Below are positions 35,569 through 44,378 of a stretch of 59,173 nt of DNA, one piece after another. The DNA comes from Candidatus Hydrothermota bacterium (GTDB taxonomy: Bacteria > Hydrothermota > Hydrothermia > B15-G9 > DRBW01). The stretch covers positions 1 to 59,173 of the forward strand of contig JAGGUL010000021.1 in the NCBI GenBank assembly GCA_021158525.1, read 5' to 3'. Under the pieces are notes generated by a model. That model saw only the letters and a program-made list of their open reading frames with translations, was not told where the DNA came from and did not search any database. The stretch's first letter is position 1. Each line of letters begins with the position of its first letter. The translations under genes were made by a program, and so were the position numbers.

Positions 35569-37041
35569 ATGGACTCATCGGAGATCAGAGTCGGCCTTCT
35601 CGCGGGCGCCCGGGTCATAAAGCTAAAATCAAGTGAGGGGCTTCTTGTGCAAAGCCGCGACCGTTCGATCCGTTGCAGAAAGCTCGAAATACATTCAGAC
35701 GACGTATTCCCCGTAAAACGCCTCTATAGGGTTTTCACCGATGATTTCGAGAGGCTCGAGGACGCTCTCGATGCAGCCCTGAAATCCGACGAATCGCCGA
35801 TAAGGGGAGCTGTCGAGGTGGGAAGGGAGATCGAGCCCTATTCACGCTCAGGTTACCACAACACGGGTTTCTGGGCTTTTGCCGGAGAATTCGAGGGAGA
35901 AGAAGAGGCTCTGAGTTTCGCGAGGCACCTGGAGGAAAAGGGCAAAAGGCCCTGGATCAACAGCGAGCTCAGGGGGAATTCCCCCGGTAAAGTCGAGATC
36001 TCCACCGAAAAGGGCGAATTCGAGTTCGAGCTTCCCCTCAAGATCCTTCCCGCAGGCGATGGAGCAACGGTTCTCGATGTCCCCGTGGGAGAAGGTTTCC
36101 ACTGGGAGCACAGGGAAAATCTCCCATACAGGGGGAGCTTTGAGGTCCTCGGGACTCCCGGCGGCGGCCTTTATCTGATAAACACGGTCTCCCTCGAAGA
36201 CTACCTCAAGAGCGTCGTCTCATCGGAAATGGGCGAGGCGCCCCTGGAAGCATTGAAGGCCCAGGCCGTCGCCGCCAGGAACACCCTGCTCTCGACCCTC
36301 AAAAGACACCATTATTATGACCCTTTCGATATCTGCGCCACCGATCACTGTCAGGTTTACCTCGGAGTCAAGGGCGAAAATGCTATGAGCTCCAGGGCCG
36401 TTGAGGAGACTTGCGGGGAAATCCTTGTTCTCGACGGGAAGATCTGTGACACCCGCTTTGCCAAGGTCTGCGGAGGCATAACAGAGAATTTCGAGAACGT
36501 GTGGGGAGGCGAAGGACGGGATTACCTGATTTCTCACAGGGACAGCGATTCCGACGGGCTGGTCCTGCACAACGAGGAAGAGGTCAGGAATTTCATCGAC
36601 GACCCCCCGCCTTCTTTTTGCTCCGACCACGAATTGTTCAGGTGGAAAGTCCGGGTAGATCGAAAAAAACTGGAATCGATTGTCAGGGAAAAAACGGGAA
36701 CGGCATTGGAACTGGTCGCCATAGAGCCGGTGAAAAGAGGGGCTTCGGGGAGGATAACCGAGATAAAACTCATCGGAACGAAAAGGGAGCTCATCATCCG
36801 GGGGGAGCTCCGCATAAGAAAGGCCCTCTCGGAGAGCCACCTTTTTTCATCCCTGTTTTACGTGGTGAGGCTGGGAGAAAAGGACGGCCTGCCCGACGCC
36901 TATGAGTTCAGGGGGGGCGGGTTCGGCCACGGAGTCGGGATGTGTCAGATAGGAGCCATTGGCATGGCGAGGAAGGGCTATAATTACCGCGAGATCCTCG
37001 CCCACTACTATCCAGGAACTGAGCTCGTGAAGGTAGAATAG
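35569..37041 (+). CDS. SpoIID/LytB domain protein
   Basis: A 490-residue protein with a SPOR-like middle part and a C-terminal SpoIID domain. Conserved segments are NTVSLEDYLKSVVSSEMG, LKAQAVAARN, CATDHCQVYLG, the Cys-containing CGGITENFENVWGG and the closing GGGFGHGVGMCQIGAIGMA. SpoIID in sporulating bacteria is a lytic transglycosylase for denuded peptidoglycan; its relatives in non-sporulating Gram-negatives probably trim septal or surface glycan. No signal peptide is obvious at the ATG, which is odd for such an enzyme, but the frame allows no better start close by. Confidence 0.87.
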   Translation: MDSSEIRVGLLAGARVIKLKSSEGLLVQSRDRSIRCRKLEIHSDDVFPVKRLYRVFTDDFERLEDALDAALKSDESPIRGAVEVGREIEPYSRSGYHNTGFWAFAGEFEGEEEALSFARHLEEKGKRPWINSELRGNSPGKVEISTEKGEFEFELPLKILPAGDGATVLDVPVGEGFHWEHRENLPYRGSFEVLGTPGGGLYLINTVSLEDYLKSVVSSEMGEAPLEALKAQAVAARNTLLSTLKRHHYYDPFDICATDHCQVYLGVKGENAMSSRAVEETCGEILVLDGKICDTRFAKVCGGITENFENVWGGEGRDYLISHRDSDSDGLVLHNEEEVRNFIDDPPPSFCSDHELFRWKVRVDRKKLESIVREKTGTALELVAIEPVKRGASGRITEIKLIGTKRELIIRGELRIRKALSESHLFSSLFYVVRLGEKDGLPDAYEFRGGGFGHGVGMCQIGAIGMARKGYNYREILAHYYPGTELVKVE

Positions 37042-37072
37042 AGGTGCTCTTTTAAAACAAAAAGGAGGCACT

Positions 37073-38008
37073 ATGAAACTGTCCGAAATCAAAAAATTAA
37101 TAGAAAAATATGGACTGCCCGGTGAAAATCCCAAACCCGCACCGAGCTCCGAAAAAAGGTTTCCCGACGGAGCTCACTACAGGATGGAGGTCTCCGGGGT
37201 CGAAAGGCCTGAGGTCATCGGCGCCCTCCTCGATGAACGTGAGAAAAGGGGCGTCCCCATTCACAGACTGATCAGCACCGTCATGGGCTCGACCCTGCTG
37301 GACAAGGAGGAACTCAAGAGCTTCGCCAGAATGGCCCACGACGCCAGGGTGGAGGTAATATTGACTCCAGGGCCCAGATCCTCCTGGGACACAGGCAGAC
37401 AGCTGGCCACTCCGGAAGGTGCGCTCTGCGGTCTCAGGTTCCGGGGAGTCGACAACGTGGTCCGCTATATAGGCGACGTGATGCGGGCAATTGATATCGG
37501 ATTTCGAGGCTTTCTGGTATGGGATGAAGGAGTCCTATGGCTTCTCTCCAGAATGAGAGAGGACGGCATTATTCCCAAAGAGACCGTTTTCAAGGTGTCC
37601 ATATTCGCCGGGCACGGCAATCCCTTCGGTGCCAAAGTCGTCGAGAACCTCGGTGCCAACACCATCAATCCGCTGGGCGACCTCTCCATCGAGATGTTCG
37701 CCGCCATCAGACAGGCCATCGACATCCCTATGGACGTGCATATCTTCCTTTTCGACTCCTGGGGTGGTTTCAACCGGTTCTGGGAGGCACCTGAACTGGC
37801 CAGAGTCGCTGCTCCCTGTTACTTCAAACTCGAGCCGGGTACCTCGATGGGGTTGTATAAACCGTGGGTATCCCCCGATTCCCTCGCTTTCCTCGCCCGC
37901 GAAAAGGTGAAATACGCGCAGATCATCAAGGAGATCATAGAGGAGAACAATCCGGAGCTGAAACTGTCTGAACAGGGCCCCGAGGATCTGGCCATACCGC
38001 AACCCTGA
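37073..38008 (+). CDS. Conserved alpha/beta-barrel-like protein of unknown function
   Basis: A 311-residue soluble protein with alternating strands and helices suggesting a TIM barrel (VEVILTPGPRSSWDTG, GFLVWDEGVLWLL, FKVSIFAGHGNPFGAKVVE, NTINPLGDLSIEMF, DVHIFLFDSWGGF are probable strand-loop units). I do not recognise the family with confidence. AAGGAGG precedes the ATG. It lies 11 bases before a PLP aminotransferase, so a joint amino-acid or keto-acid step is possible but unproven. The HGNPFG and DSWGGFNRFWEAPE segments are candidate active-site loops. Confidence 0.8.
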   Translation: MKLSEIKKLIEKYGLPGENPKPAPSSEKRFPDGAHYRMEVSGVERPEVIGALLDEREKRGVPIHRLISTVMGSTLLDKEELKSFARMAHDARVEVILTPGPRSSWDTGRQLATPEGALCGLRFRGVDNVVRYIGDVMRAIDIGFRGFLVWDEGVLWLLSRMREDGIIPKETVFKVSIFAGHGNPFGAKVVENLGANTINPLGDLSIEMFAAIRQAIDIPMDVHIFLFDSWGGFNRFWEAPELARVAAPCYFKLEPGTSMGLYKPWVSPDSLAFLAREKVKYAQIIKEIIEENNPELKLSEQGPEDLAIPQP

Positions 38009-38019
38009 GGAGGAGAGAG

Positions 38020-39210
38020 ATGGAAATCCCTTTTTCTGAGATGGCGAGGAGAGCTCGCCAGACCGAGATCATAAAGATTCTTGCCAAATCGTCGAAAATC
38101 CCAGATTTCATCTCCTTCGCCATAGGCATACCGGCGCCCGAGACAGTTCCCGTGGAAACCCTGAAAAAGATAGCCAACGAAATCCTCGAAAAAGAAGGAC
38201 TCAGGGCACTCCAATACTCCGACACAAAAGGAAACATACAGGCGATACTGGTGGATTTCCTCGAGAAGGACAACATCAGGGCGAAGGAAGAGGAGATAGT
38301 GATTACAACCGGAGCCATACAGGGGACTTTTCTCGCGACGCTCGCACTCTGCGATCCGGATGACATAATCGTCTCGGAATTTCCAGTCTATCCCATCAAC
38401 CTTCAGACCTTCAGGATGAACGTGAGGGAGATAATCCCGGTATCTATGGACTCGGAGGGAATGATCGTCGACGAACTCGTGGAGAAGGTGAACTCCCTGA
38501 GCAAAAAACCTAAATTCATATACACAATCCCCGATTTTCAGAATCCCAGCGGCATAACAATGAGCCTCGAGAGGAGAAAAAAGCTTGTGGAGTTCGCCCA
38601 GGAGAAAGGCATTTTTATCCTCGAGGACACCCCTTACCGGTACATGAGATATGAGGGAGAGAGGCTTCCCTCCCTGAAAGAGCTCGGTGGAGACATCGTG
38701 ATCCACATCAACGGCTTTTCGAAGACCATCTCCACGGGACTGAGAGTGGGCTATGTCGTGGCGCCCCGGGAGCTGGCCGAGAAAATGGTTTCCATAAAAC
38801 AGGGAGCCGACTTCTCCACTCCCCTCCTCAACCAGCTCATGGTCTCCTACTTCCTGGAGAAAGGACTCTGGGAAGAACAGATGGAGAGGATCAGGAGCAT
38901 TCACACGTCGCGTCTACATGCGGTCCTCAAAGCGCTGAAAGAGCACTTTCCGGAGAACGTGACCTGGACCGAACCCAGAGGCGGCACCTTCATCTGGGTG
39001 ACTCTTCCTCCGAAAACCGACATAAAGGAACTGCTCGATAGGGCACTGGAAAACAGGGTGGGATTCGTGCCCTCAAGTGACTTCTACCTCCCGGAGATAG
39101 AGAAAGATTATCCCCCGGCCATGAGACTTAATTTCCCTTATTACGGAGAGGAAAAAATCGACGAAGGCATAAAACGACTTGCAAAGGCCCTGAGGGAAAC
39201 CTTGGGATGA
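38020..39210 (+). CDS. PLP-dependent aminotransferase, class I/II
   Basis: A 396-residue fold-type I aminotransferase of the 2-aminoadipate/MocR-domain group. Visible are TTGAIQGTFLATLAL, YTIPDFQNPSGITMS, EDTPYRYMRYEG, the PLP lysine in INGFSKTISTGLRVGYV and the Arg in PPAMRLNFPYY that binds the substrate carboxylate. There is no N-terminal DNA-binding domain. It is co-transcribed with the barrel protein. Likely amino donors or acceptors are aromatic or 2-aminoadipate-type acids by family, not by direct evidence. Confidence 0.9.
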   Translation: MEIPFSEMARRARQTEIIKILAKSSKIPDFISFAIGIPAPETVPVETLKKIANEILEKEGLRALQYSDTKGNIQAILVDFLEKDNIRAKEEEIVITTGAIQGTFLATLALCDPDDIIVSEFPVYPINLQTFRMNVREIIPVSMDSEGMIVDELVEKVNSLSKKPKFIYTIPDFQNPSGITMSLERRKKLVEFAQEKGIFILEDTPYRYMRYEGERLPSLKELGGDIVIHINGFSKTISTGLRVGYVVAPRELAEKMVSIKQGADFSTPLLNQLMVSYFLEKGLWEEQMERIRSIHTSRLHAVLKALKEHFPENVTWTEPRGGTFIWVTLPPKTDIKELLDRALENRVGFVPSSDFYLPEIEKDYPPAMRLNFPYYGEEKIDEGIKRLAKALRETLG

Positions 39211-39228
39211 AATTAGGGACGGTGAAAT

Positions 39229-39257
39229 TTGACGGAGAGACCCGAGGAGCTTAAAAT
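39229..39257 (+). promoter_or_regulatory. Sigma-70 promoter, near-leaderless start
   Basis: TTGACG (39229-39234), 17-base spacer, TAAAAT (39252-39257), then 9 bases to the ATG at 39267. The transcript would have at most two or three bases before the start codon. Confidence 0.7.
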
Positions 39258-39266
39258 CTAAGAGGC

Positions 39267-40178
39267 ATGAAGGTATCCCTTCTTGTACCCGCCTATAACG
39301 AGAGGGAAAACGTCGAGCCCCTCCTCCGGACTTTTTCCCGATTTATAAAGGAGCGCGACCTCGACTGGGAGCTCGTATTGATCGACGACGGCTCTACGGA
39401 TGGCACCTACGAGACTGCTGAAAGGCTAAAATCCCGGTTTCCCTTTTTAAAGCTCCTCCGCCACAAGAGGAACTACGGGAAATCAGAGGCACTTCTTACG
39501 GGCGCTCGCGCCGCTTCGGGGGACGTGGTCGTCATTTACGACGCCGACATGCAATTCACGCTGGCCGATGCCCAGAGGTTGGTCGAGCTCCTGGAGAAAG
39601 AAAACCTCGACATAGTCGCGGGCCGCAAAAGGGGCAAATACGAGAAAAAATTCGTATCCACAATCTACAACACACTGTCACGCTGGCTCTTCAAGATACC
39701 GGTTCACGACATGAACGCGATGAAGGCCCTAAGGCGGGAGATCCTCCTGAAAATACCCATGCGAAAGGACTGGCACCGCTACATAATACCTCTTGCTCAC
39801 GACATGGGATATCGCATAGGGGAAGCCGATGTGAAGTTATTGCCCCGAAAGTACGGCAAAAGCAAGTATTCCAATCCTTTCAGGATCTTCATCGGTTTCT
39901 TCGACCTGGTTGCGGTCAAATTTCAGCTGACCTTCATGAGGAAGCCCATGCTCTTCTTCGGGAGCCTGGGTCTGGGTTCTCTTTTCCTCGGGCTCGTCGT
40001 GGGATTGATCGCCCTGTATCTGCGCTATGTCAGAGGTATCGGGTATAGACCGCTGCTGTATCTCGTGATACTTTTCGTCCTGGCAGGACTTATTTTGTTC
40101 ACAATGGGACTCCTGGGCGAATTAATCGCCGGTCTCTATGACAGGCTCGAAAAACTGGAAAAGGGAGGGCAAAAATGA
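39267..40178 (+). CDS. GT2 family glycosyltransferase, DPM1/GtrB-like
   Basis: A 303-residue enzyme: soluble GT-A domain with SLLVPAYNERENV, LIDDGSTDGTYE and VIYDADMQFTLADA (DxD), followed by two C-terminal membrane helices. This is the plan of polyprenyl-phosphate mannose/glucose synthases. It probably loads a sugar onto a lipid carrier at the inner face of the membrane, which could feed GT-C enzymes such as the one at 22883. It overlaps the peptidase gene by 4 bases. Confidence 0.88.
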   Translation: MKVSLLVPAYNERENVEPLLRTFSRFIKERDLDWELVLIDDGSTDGTYETAERLKSRFPFLKLLRHKRNYGKSEALLTGARAASGDVVVIYDADMQFTLADAQRLVELLEKENLDIVAGRKRGKYEKKFVSTIYNTLSRWLFKIPVHDMNAMKALRREILLKIPMRKDWHRYIIPLAHDMGYRIGEADVKLLPRKYGKSKYSNPFRIFIGFFDLVAVKFQLTFMRKPMLFFGSLGLGSLFLGLVVGLIALYLRYVRGIGYRPLLYLVILFVLAGLILFTMGLLGELIAGLYDRLEKLEKGGQK

Positions 40179-42073
40179 ACCTCCTCGTTATGGCGGTTTT
40201 TCTATTAACTCCGAGGGATTGTTATCCCGGAAAACTGGCCCGCACGCCTCCGCCCCCCGAGTTCGACACGACCCACGAATACGACGTGATAAAGTACTCG
40301 TTGGAGCTCTATCTCGATATAAATGGGGCACAGATCGAAAGGGGCATCGCGAAAATCACCCTTCTTCCCTCCGGGGTGCTGGATTCCCTCTATTTCCATT
40401 TTGCCGATCTCAGCGTCGACTCGGTCCTCCTCGGGGGCGTTCCCCTTCAATACGCACTCAGGGACACCGGCGATCAGCGAAAGCTCTGGATTCGCTTTTC
40501 GTCCCCCATAAACGACACTATCGAGACCAGGATCGTCTATCACGGATCACCTTCGACGGGCCTTTTCTTCGGCTCCATCACCTATGTGATGAACATACCG
40601 CCGCCATCCTGGAAACCGACAGGAGCAAGGCACTGGTTCCCCTGCTATGACGAGCCTTACGATAAGGCTTTTTCAGAGATAACATTACACCTTCCTCAGG
40701 GTATAAGGGCTGTCGCAAACGGAGCCCTCGTTTCCTGCGACACGAGCGGCCAGGAATGGGTCTTCGATTGGGAGGAGAACTACCCCATTGCCACCTATCT
40801 CGTCTCCTTTGCGGCCGCTGACTACACCGTGATCCACGACACCCTCTATTACCAGGGACATGTAATGCCCATCCTTAATTATGTTCCTCACTCGGATTCC
40901 GCCCTTGCTGCGGAGGATTGGAGCAACCTGCCGGAAATACTCTCCTTCTTTTCGGACCTCTTTGGCACTTATCCCTTCATCGAGGAGAAATACGGAATGG
41001 CGAAGCTTCCCTATATGGGATGGGCCATGGAAAACCAGACCAACACCTTCTGGGCGATAACGACTCCCGGCAACCACCACTTTGAGGCCACCGTCGCCCA
41101 CGAGGCCTCACATCAGTGGTGGGGAGACATGATCTCGCCAGCTCACTGGAAGGACATCTGGCTCAATGAAGGTTTCGCCACGTACTGCGAGGCGCTATAC
41201 ATGGATCACTGGTCCGGGGGTGTGTCCTACGAGAACTATATGGTGGAACTCATGTATTACTATCTGTCTCACGAAAACGACCCGATGGGCTATCCCATAC
41301 CGATATATGATCCCCCCGATCTCTGGAATGCCACGACCTATGAAAAGGGTGCCTGTGTTCTCCACATGCTGCGCATGATCATTGGCGACAGCACCTTCTT
41401 CGAACTTCTCAGAGCCTACGCCGACAGTTTCAGATATGGAAACGCCGAAACCTCCGATTTCACATCCCTCGCGGAAAGTGTCTCGGGAATGGACCTGAAC
41501 TGGTTCTTCGACGAGTGGCTCTATCATCCCGGCCATCCCTTTTACAGGGTCCACTGGTTTAAGGAGGGAGTCGCTCCCTGCACCCTTTCCATTCAGATCG
41601 AACAGGTTCAGAGCCACAATTACGGAGTGCCAACATACAAGATGCCGATCGAGTTCCTGGCAAAGTCGGGGAATCAGGAATTCCAGTTCACCCTCTGGGA
41701 TAGCCTGGACTATCAGGAATTTACCGTGGAAGTCCCTTTCTCCCCCGACAGCCTGAAGATGGATCCCCACCATAAGGTGCTCTGCCAGTATATCGTCACA
41801 TCGGTCGGGGAAGATCAATTGTCGTCAGCCGAATTGCCCAGGGTGAAGTGCAACGCCGGGGGCGAGCTCGTCCTCGAGCTCCCGCTTTCCTGCCGTCACA
41901 ATGGCATTCTGAAATTATTCAACACATCGGGCGCGCTCCTGTGGAGACATGATTTCAGAGGGGCAAAGCGCATCAGATTCAGGCCTCATGAGGAAATTCC
42001 ATCGGGTCTGTATCTGTACGAGGTAGATCTCGGTAGGAAAGCATTTACCGGCAAATTTATCTATCTGAAATGA
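40175..42073 (+). CDS. M1-family metallopeptidase with C-terminal sorting-like tail
   Basis: A 632-residue exported zinc aminopeptidase. A short hydrophobic N-terminus is followed by the M1 beta domain, the substrate loop GWAMENQTN, the zinc site HEASH (about 309) with the third ligand in WLNEGFATYCEAL, and the catalytic domain ends near 480. The last 75 residues form a beta-rich module ending SGLYLYEVDLGRKAFTGKF, which resembles the T9SS type A sorting domain, so the protein is probably secreted or surface-attached. It sits between a GT2 and an alcohol dehydrogenase gene with 4-base overlaps. Confidence 0.88.
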   Translation: MNLLVMAVFLLTPRDCYPGKLARTPPPPEFDTTHEYDVIKYSLELYLDINGAQIERGIAKITLLPSGVLDSLYFHFADLSVDSVLLGGVPLQYALRDTGDQRKLWIRFSSPINDTIETRIVYHGSPSTGLFFGSITYVMNIPPPSWKPTGARHWFPCYDEPYDKAFSEITLHLPQGIRAVANGALVSCDTSGQEWVFDWEENYPIATYLVSFAAADYTVIHDTLYYQGHVMPILNYVPHSDSALAAEDWSNLPEILSFFSDLFGTYPFIEEKYGMAKLPYMGWAMENQTNTFWAITTPGNHHFEATVAHEASHQWWGDMISPAHWKDIWLNEGFATYCEALYMDHWSGGVSYENYMVELMYYYLSHENDPMGYPIPIYDPPDLWNATTYEKGACVLHMLRMIIGDSTFFELLRAYADSFRYGNAETSDFTSLAESVSGMDLNWFFDEWLYHPGHPFYRVHWFKEGVAPCTLSIQIEQVQSHNYGVPTYKMPIEFLAKSGNQEFQFTLWDSLDYQEFTVEVPFSPDSLKMDPHHKVLCQYIVTSVGEDQLSSAELPRVKCNAGGELVLELPLSCRHNGILKLFNTSGALLWRHDFRGAKRIRFRPHEEIPSGLYLYEVDLGRKAFTGKFIYLK

Positions 42074-43212
42074 GGATCACCGAGATAAAGTTCCCCCGCA
42101 TGATCGCGGGGCCGGGTTCCATCGGCAGGCTCGGTGCCGAGGCTAGCAAAATAGGCAGGTCAGCCCTGCTTGTGACAGGCAAAAAATGGCTTCGGGAGTC
42201 AGGGCTTCTCGAGAAAATCGCATCTGACTTGCGGGACAACGATGTCAATATCCACATCTTCGAGGGCACCGAGCCAAATCCCAAGTATGACTTCATAGAC
42301 AGGGGAGGAAGAGAAGCGAGGGATAAGGGCTGCGACCTTGTAATCGGAGTCGGTGGGGGCAGCGTCATGGATGCCTCCAAAGGAATCGCACTGGTGGCGG
42401 CCCAGGGAGGAAGCATCTGGGACTACGTCCATTACGGGACTGATACATCGAAAAAACCCGAGAGGGCCCTGAAGATCATCCTGGCCCCGACCACCGCCGC
42501 GACGAGCTCCGAATCCAACAGTTCTCTCGTCGTGAGCAATCCCGAGAAGAGACAAAAAATGCCTGTTTTCGGGCCTCCCCTCCTGCCGACCCTCTCCATA
42601 GTTGATCCTGAGCTCACGCTCTCTCTCACATCAGAGCTCACCGCACTGGGAGTTGTGGACATCCTCTGCCATGTCATCGAGCCATACCTGACTTCCCGTG
42701 AGCCTCAATTCCTCTCCGATCGGATCGCAACCTCCCTGATAGAAACGGCTCTGATCTATTCGACCGTCGCCATGAAAAAACCCGATGACATCTACGCCAG
42801 GACCCAGCTCTCCTACGCAGCCAGCCTTGCCCTTTCTCCCTTTCCACGAGCCATGAGGAAAGGAGGACTCCGCCTTCACTGGATAGAACATGTCCTTTCA
42901 GGGTATTATGACTCCATTCCCCATGCGAGAGGCCTCTCTCTCCTCCTGATCCCCTGGCTAAGGCGCAACATGGAGCCCTTCAGGCGAAGGCTGGAAAATT
43001 TATCCGACGCTATCTTCGGCAGGGCGGATGCCGAATTTTTCGTGGAAAAACTGGAAGAATGGCTTAACTCATCGGGGCTGACAGGCCGACTGAGAGACTT
43101 CGGCGTCAAGGAAAGCGAACTGGAATCCATGGCTTCCGATGTGGAGAGACTATATGGATGGGGAGGCGGCGATAGGACTGAAGCAATAGAAGTTCTCAGA
43201 AAAGCCTACTGA
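42070..43212 (+). CDS. Iron-containing alcohol dehydrogenase
   Basis: A 380-residue group III alcohol dehydrogenase. The NAD(P) site is GVGGGSVMDASKGIAL; candidate iron ligands are Asp and His in VVDILCHVIEPYL, His in LHWIEHVLSGYY and His in SIPHARGLSLL. It oxidises an alcohol or reduces an aldehyde; related enzymes include butanol dehydrogenase and glycerol dehydrogenase types. It is the third gene of the unit starting at 39267 and is followed by a hairpin at 43237-43268. Confidence 0.92.
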   Translation: MRITEIKFPRMIAGPGSIGRLGAEASKIGRSALLVTGKKWLRESGLLEKIASDLRDNDVNIHIFEGTEPNPKYDFIDRGGREARDKGCDLVIGVGGGSVMDASKGIALVAAQGGSIWDYVHYGTDTSKKPERALKIILAPTTAATSSESNSSLVVSNPEKRQKMPVFGPPLLPTLSIVDPELTLSLTSELTALGVVDILCHVIEPYLTSREPQFLSDRIATSLIETALIYSTVAMKKPDDIYARTQLSYAASLALSPFPRAMRKGGLRLHWIEHVLSGYYDSIPHARGLSLLLIPWLRRNMEPFRRRLENLSDAIFGRADAEFFVEKLEEWLNSSGLTGRLRDFGVKESELESMASDVERLYGWGGGDRTEAIEVLRKAY

Positions 43213-43236
43213 TGGGAGATGTGAAAATTTTCTATT

Positions 43237-43268
43237 CTTCTCTGCCTCAGGGTGTTAGAGGGGAGAAG
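43237..43268 (+). terminator. Hairpin after alcohol dehydrogenase gene
   Basis: CTTCTC and CCTC (43237-43248) pair with GAGG and GAGAAG (43258-43268). The following T-run (TGTTTTTG) comes 6 bases later and overlaps the next promoter, so termination would be imperfect. Confidence 0.5.
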
Positions 43269-43269
43269 C

Positions 43270-43298
43270 TTGACTGTTTTTGAGAGAAAAGTTATATT
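43270..43298 (+). promoter_or_regulatory. Sigma-70 promoter, leaderless start
   Basis: TTGACT (43270-43275), 17-base spacer, TATATT (43293-43298), then 8 bases to the ATG at 43307. No ribosome site lies in between. Confidence 0.75.
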
Positions 43299-43306
43299 GA
43301 TAACGG

Positions 43307-44365
43307 ATGGCTGATTTCAGGCTCTACATCGAAAAGGATCCCTCCTCTTTCTGGAGCCTGAAGGACGATTGGACGTCCTTCCTGAATGAAATCCCCGGCG
43401 CGAATCCTTTCCTCACTCCTCACTGGATAGGAATTTCTTACGAATTTTTCTCCAGCGATCGCGAGCTCTTCCTCGTGGTCGTGAGGGACCAGATGGACCG
43501 CTTCACAGGTGCCGTGCCCTGGGCCCTCCGAAAGGTCGATGACCACGTGGAAATCGAGCATGCCGTTCCTGAAGATGTCTGCCTTTATCTGGACTTTCCC
43601 ATCGATCAGCGTTTTCGCTCTGAAGTCCTGAAAGGGTCGCTCGAACTGGTTGGAAGGGAGTACCCGGGGGCCAGGTTATCCATCAGGTTCCCCTATATCA
43701 GGGAGGACTCTCCGAGCCTCTGGTCACTCCAGAAGCTCCTGGACGAGAGAGGGATCGAAAGCGAAAAAATCGAGGCAGGCAAGCTTTACTACATGGACCT
43801 TCCTGAAAACTACGAGGACTTTCTCTTCTCCCTCAAGAAACGCGAGAGAACACAACTTCAGAAAACCGAAAAAAGGGCCCGGAGAATCGCGGATCTCAAC
43901 GAGCTCGAGATGCGCTCTCCTGAGGAGATAAACAGGGGACTCGACGTCTTCATGAGGCTTTATCGCCTTCAGAAGGAAGACTCAGGCGATACCCTCACTC
44001 CTGGTTACGAGGCTTTCCTTCGCGAGATCTTCCTGGTCTTTTCCCAGCAATCCTGGGCTGCCCTATATATCCTCAACGCCGACGGCTGGAACGTCGGCGC
44101 TCTCCTGGCACTCGAATTCCGCGGCAAGGCTTTTGTTTTCGCAGGCGCAGAGGATCCACAGGCGAAGGAGATCGCTCCACTTGCCCTGCTCATGAACGGT
44201 CTGATAAAAAGCTCGATTTCAAGGGGAATCAGAAGAATAGAGATCCTTCAGGACAGCTTACCGACCGAGCACTATCCTCTGAAACAGGTGCGTTACTACA
44301 TTTTTAAAGCAGAAGAGAGACCCGTTCCCTCTCCCCGCGGGGAGAGGGAACGGGTCTCTCGTTAA
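43307..44365 (+). CDS. GNAT/FemAB-like (CelD/BioF2 type) acetyltransferase
   Basis: A 352-residue protein of the BioF2-like GNAT group: NPFLTPHWIGISYEFF at the start, the central SLKKRERTQLQKTEKRARR helix and LLALEFRGKAFVFAGAEDP, then EILQDSLPTEHYPLK. Such enzymes add acyl or aminoacyl groups to polysaccharide or wall precursors. The last 17 codons are made by a perfect 46-base palindrome, giving an Arg/Pro-rich tail (RPVPSPRGERERVSR), so the terminator doubles as coding sequence. Its promoter indicates a leaderless mRNA. Confidence 0.8.
   Translation: MADFRLYIEKDPSSFWSLKDDWTSFLNEIPGANPFLTPHWIGISYEFFSSDRELFLVVVRDQMDRFTGAVPWALRKVDDHVEIEHAVPEDVCLYLDFPIDQRFRSEVLKGSLELVGREYPGARLSIRFPYIREDSPSLWSLQKLLDERGIESEKIEAGKLYYMDLPENYEDFLFSLKKRERTQLQKTEKRARRIADLNELEMRSPEEINRGLDVFMRLYRLQKEDSGDTLTPGYEAFLREIFLVFSQQSWAALYILNADGWNVGALLALEFRGKAFVFAGAEDPQAKEIAPLALLMNGLIKSSISRGIRRIEILQDSLPTEHYPLKQVRYYIFKAEERPVPSPRGERERVSR
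44315..44360. terminator. Bidirectional 23-bp perfect palindrome between converging genes
   Basis: GAGAGACCCGTTCCCTCTCC and following bases form a perfect 23+23 inverted repeat centred at 44337/44338 with no loop bases. It ends 19 bases before the 3' end of the minus-strand surface protein gene. It can fold from either strand and probably terminates both transcripts, though the flanking T-runs are short. Confidence 0.75.
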
Positions 44366-44378
44366 ATCGCTTTTCTTT

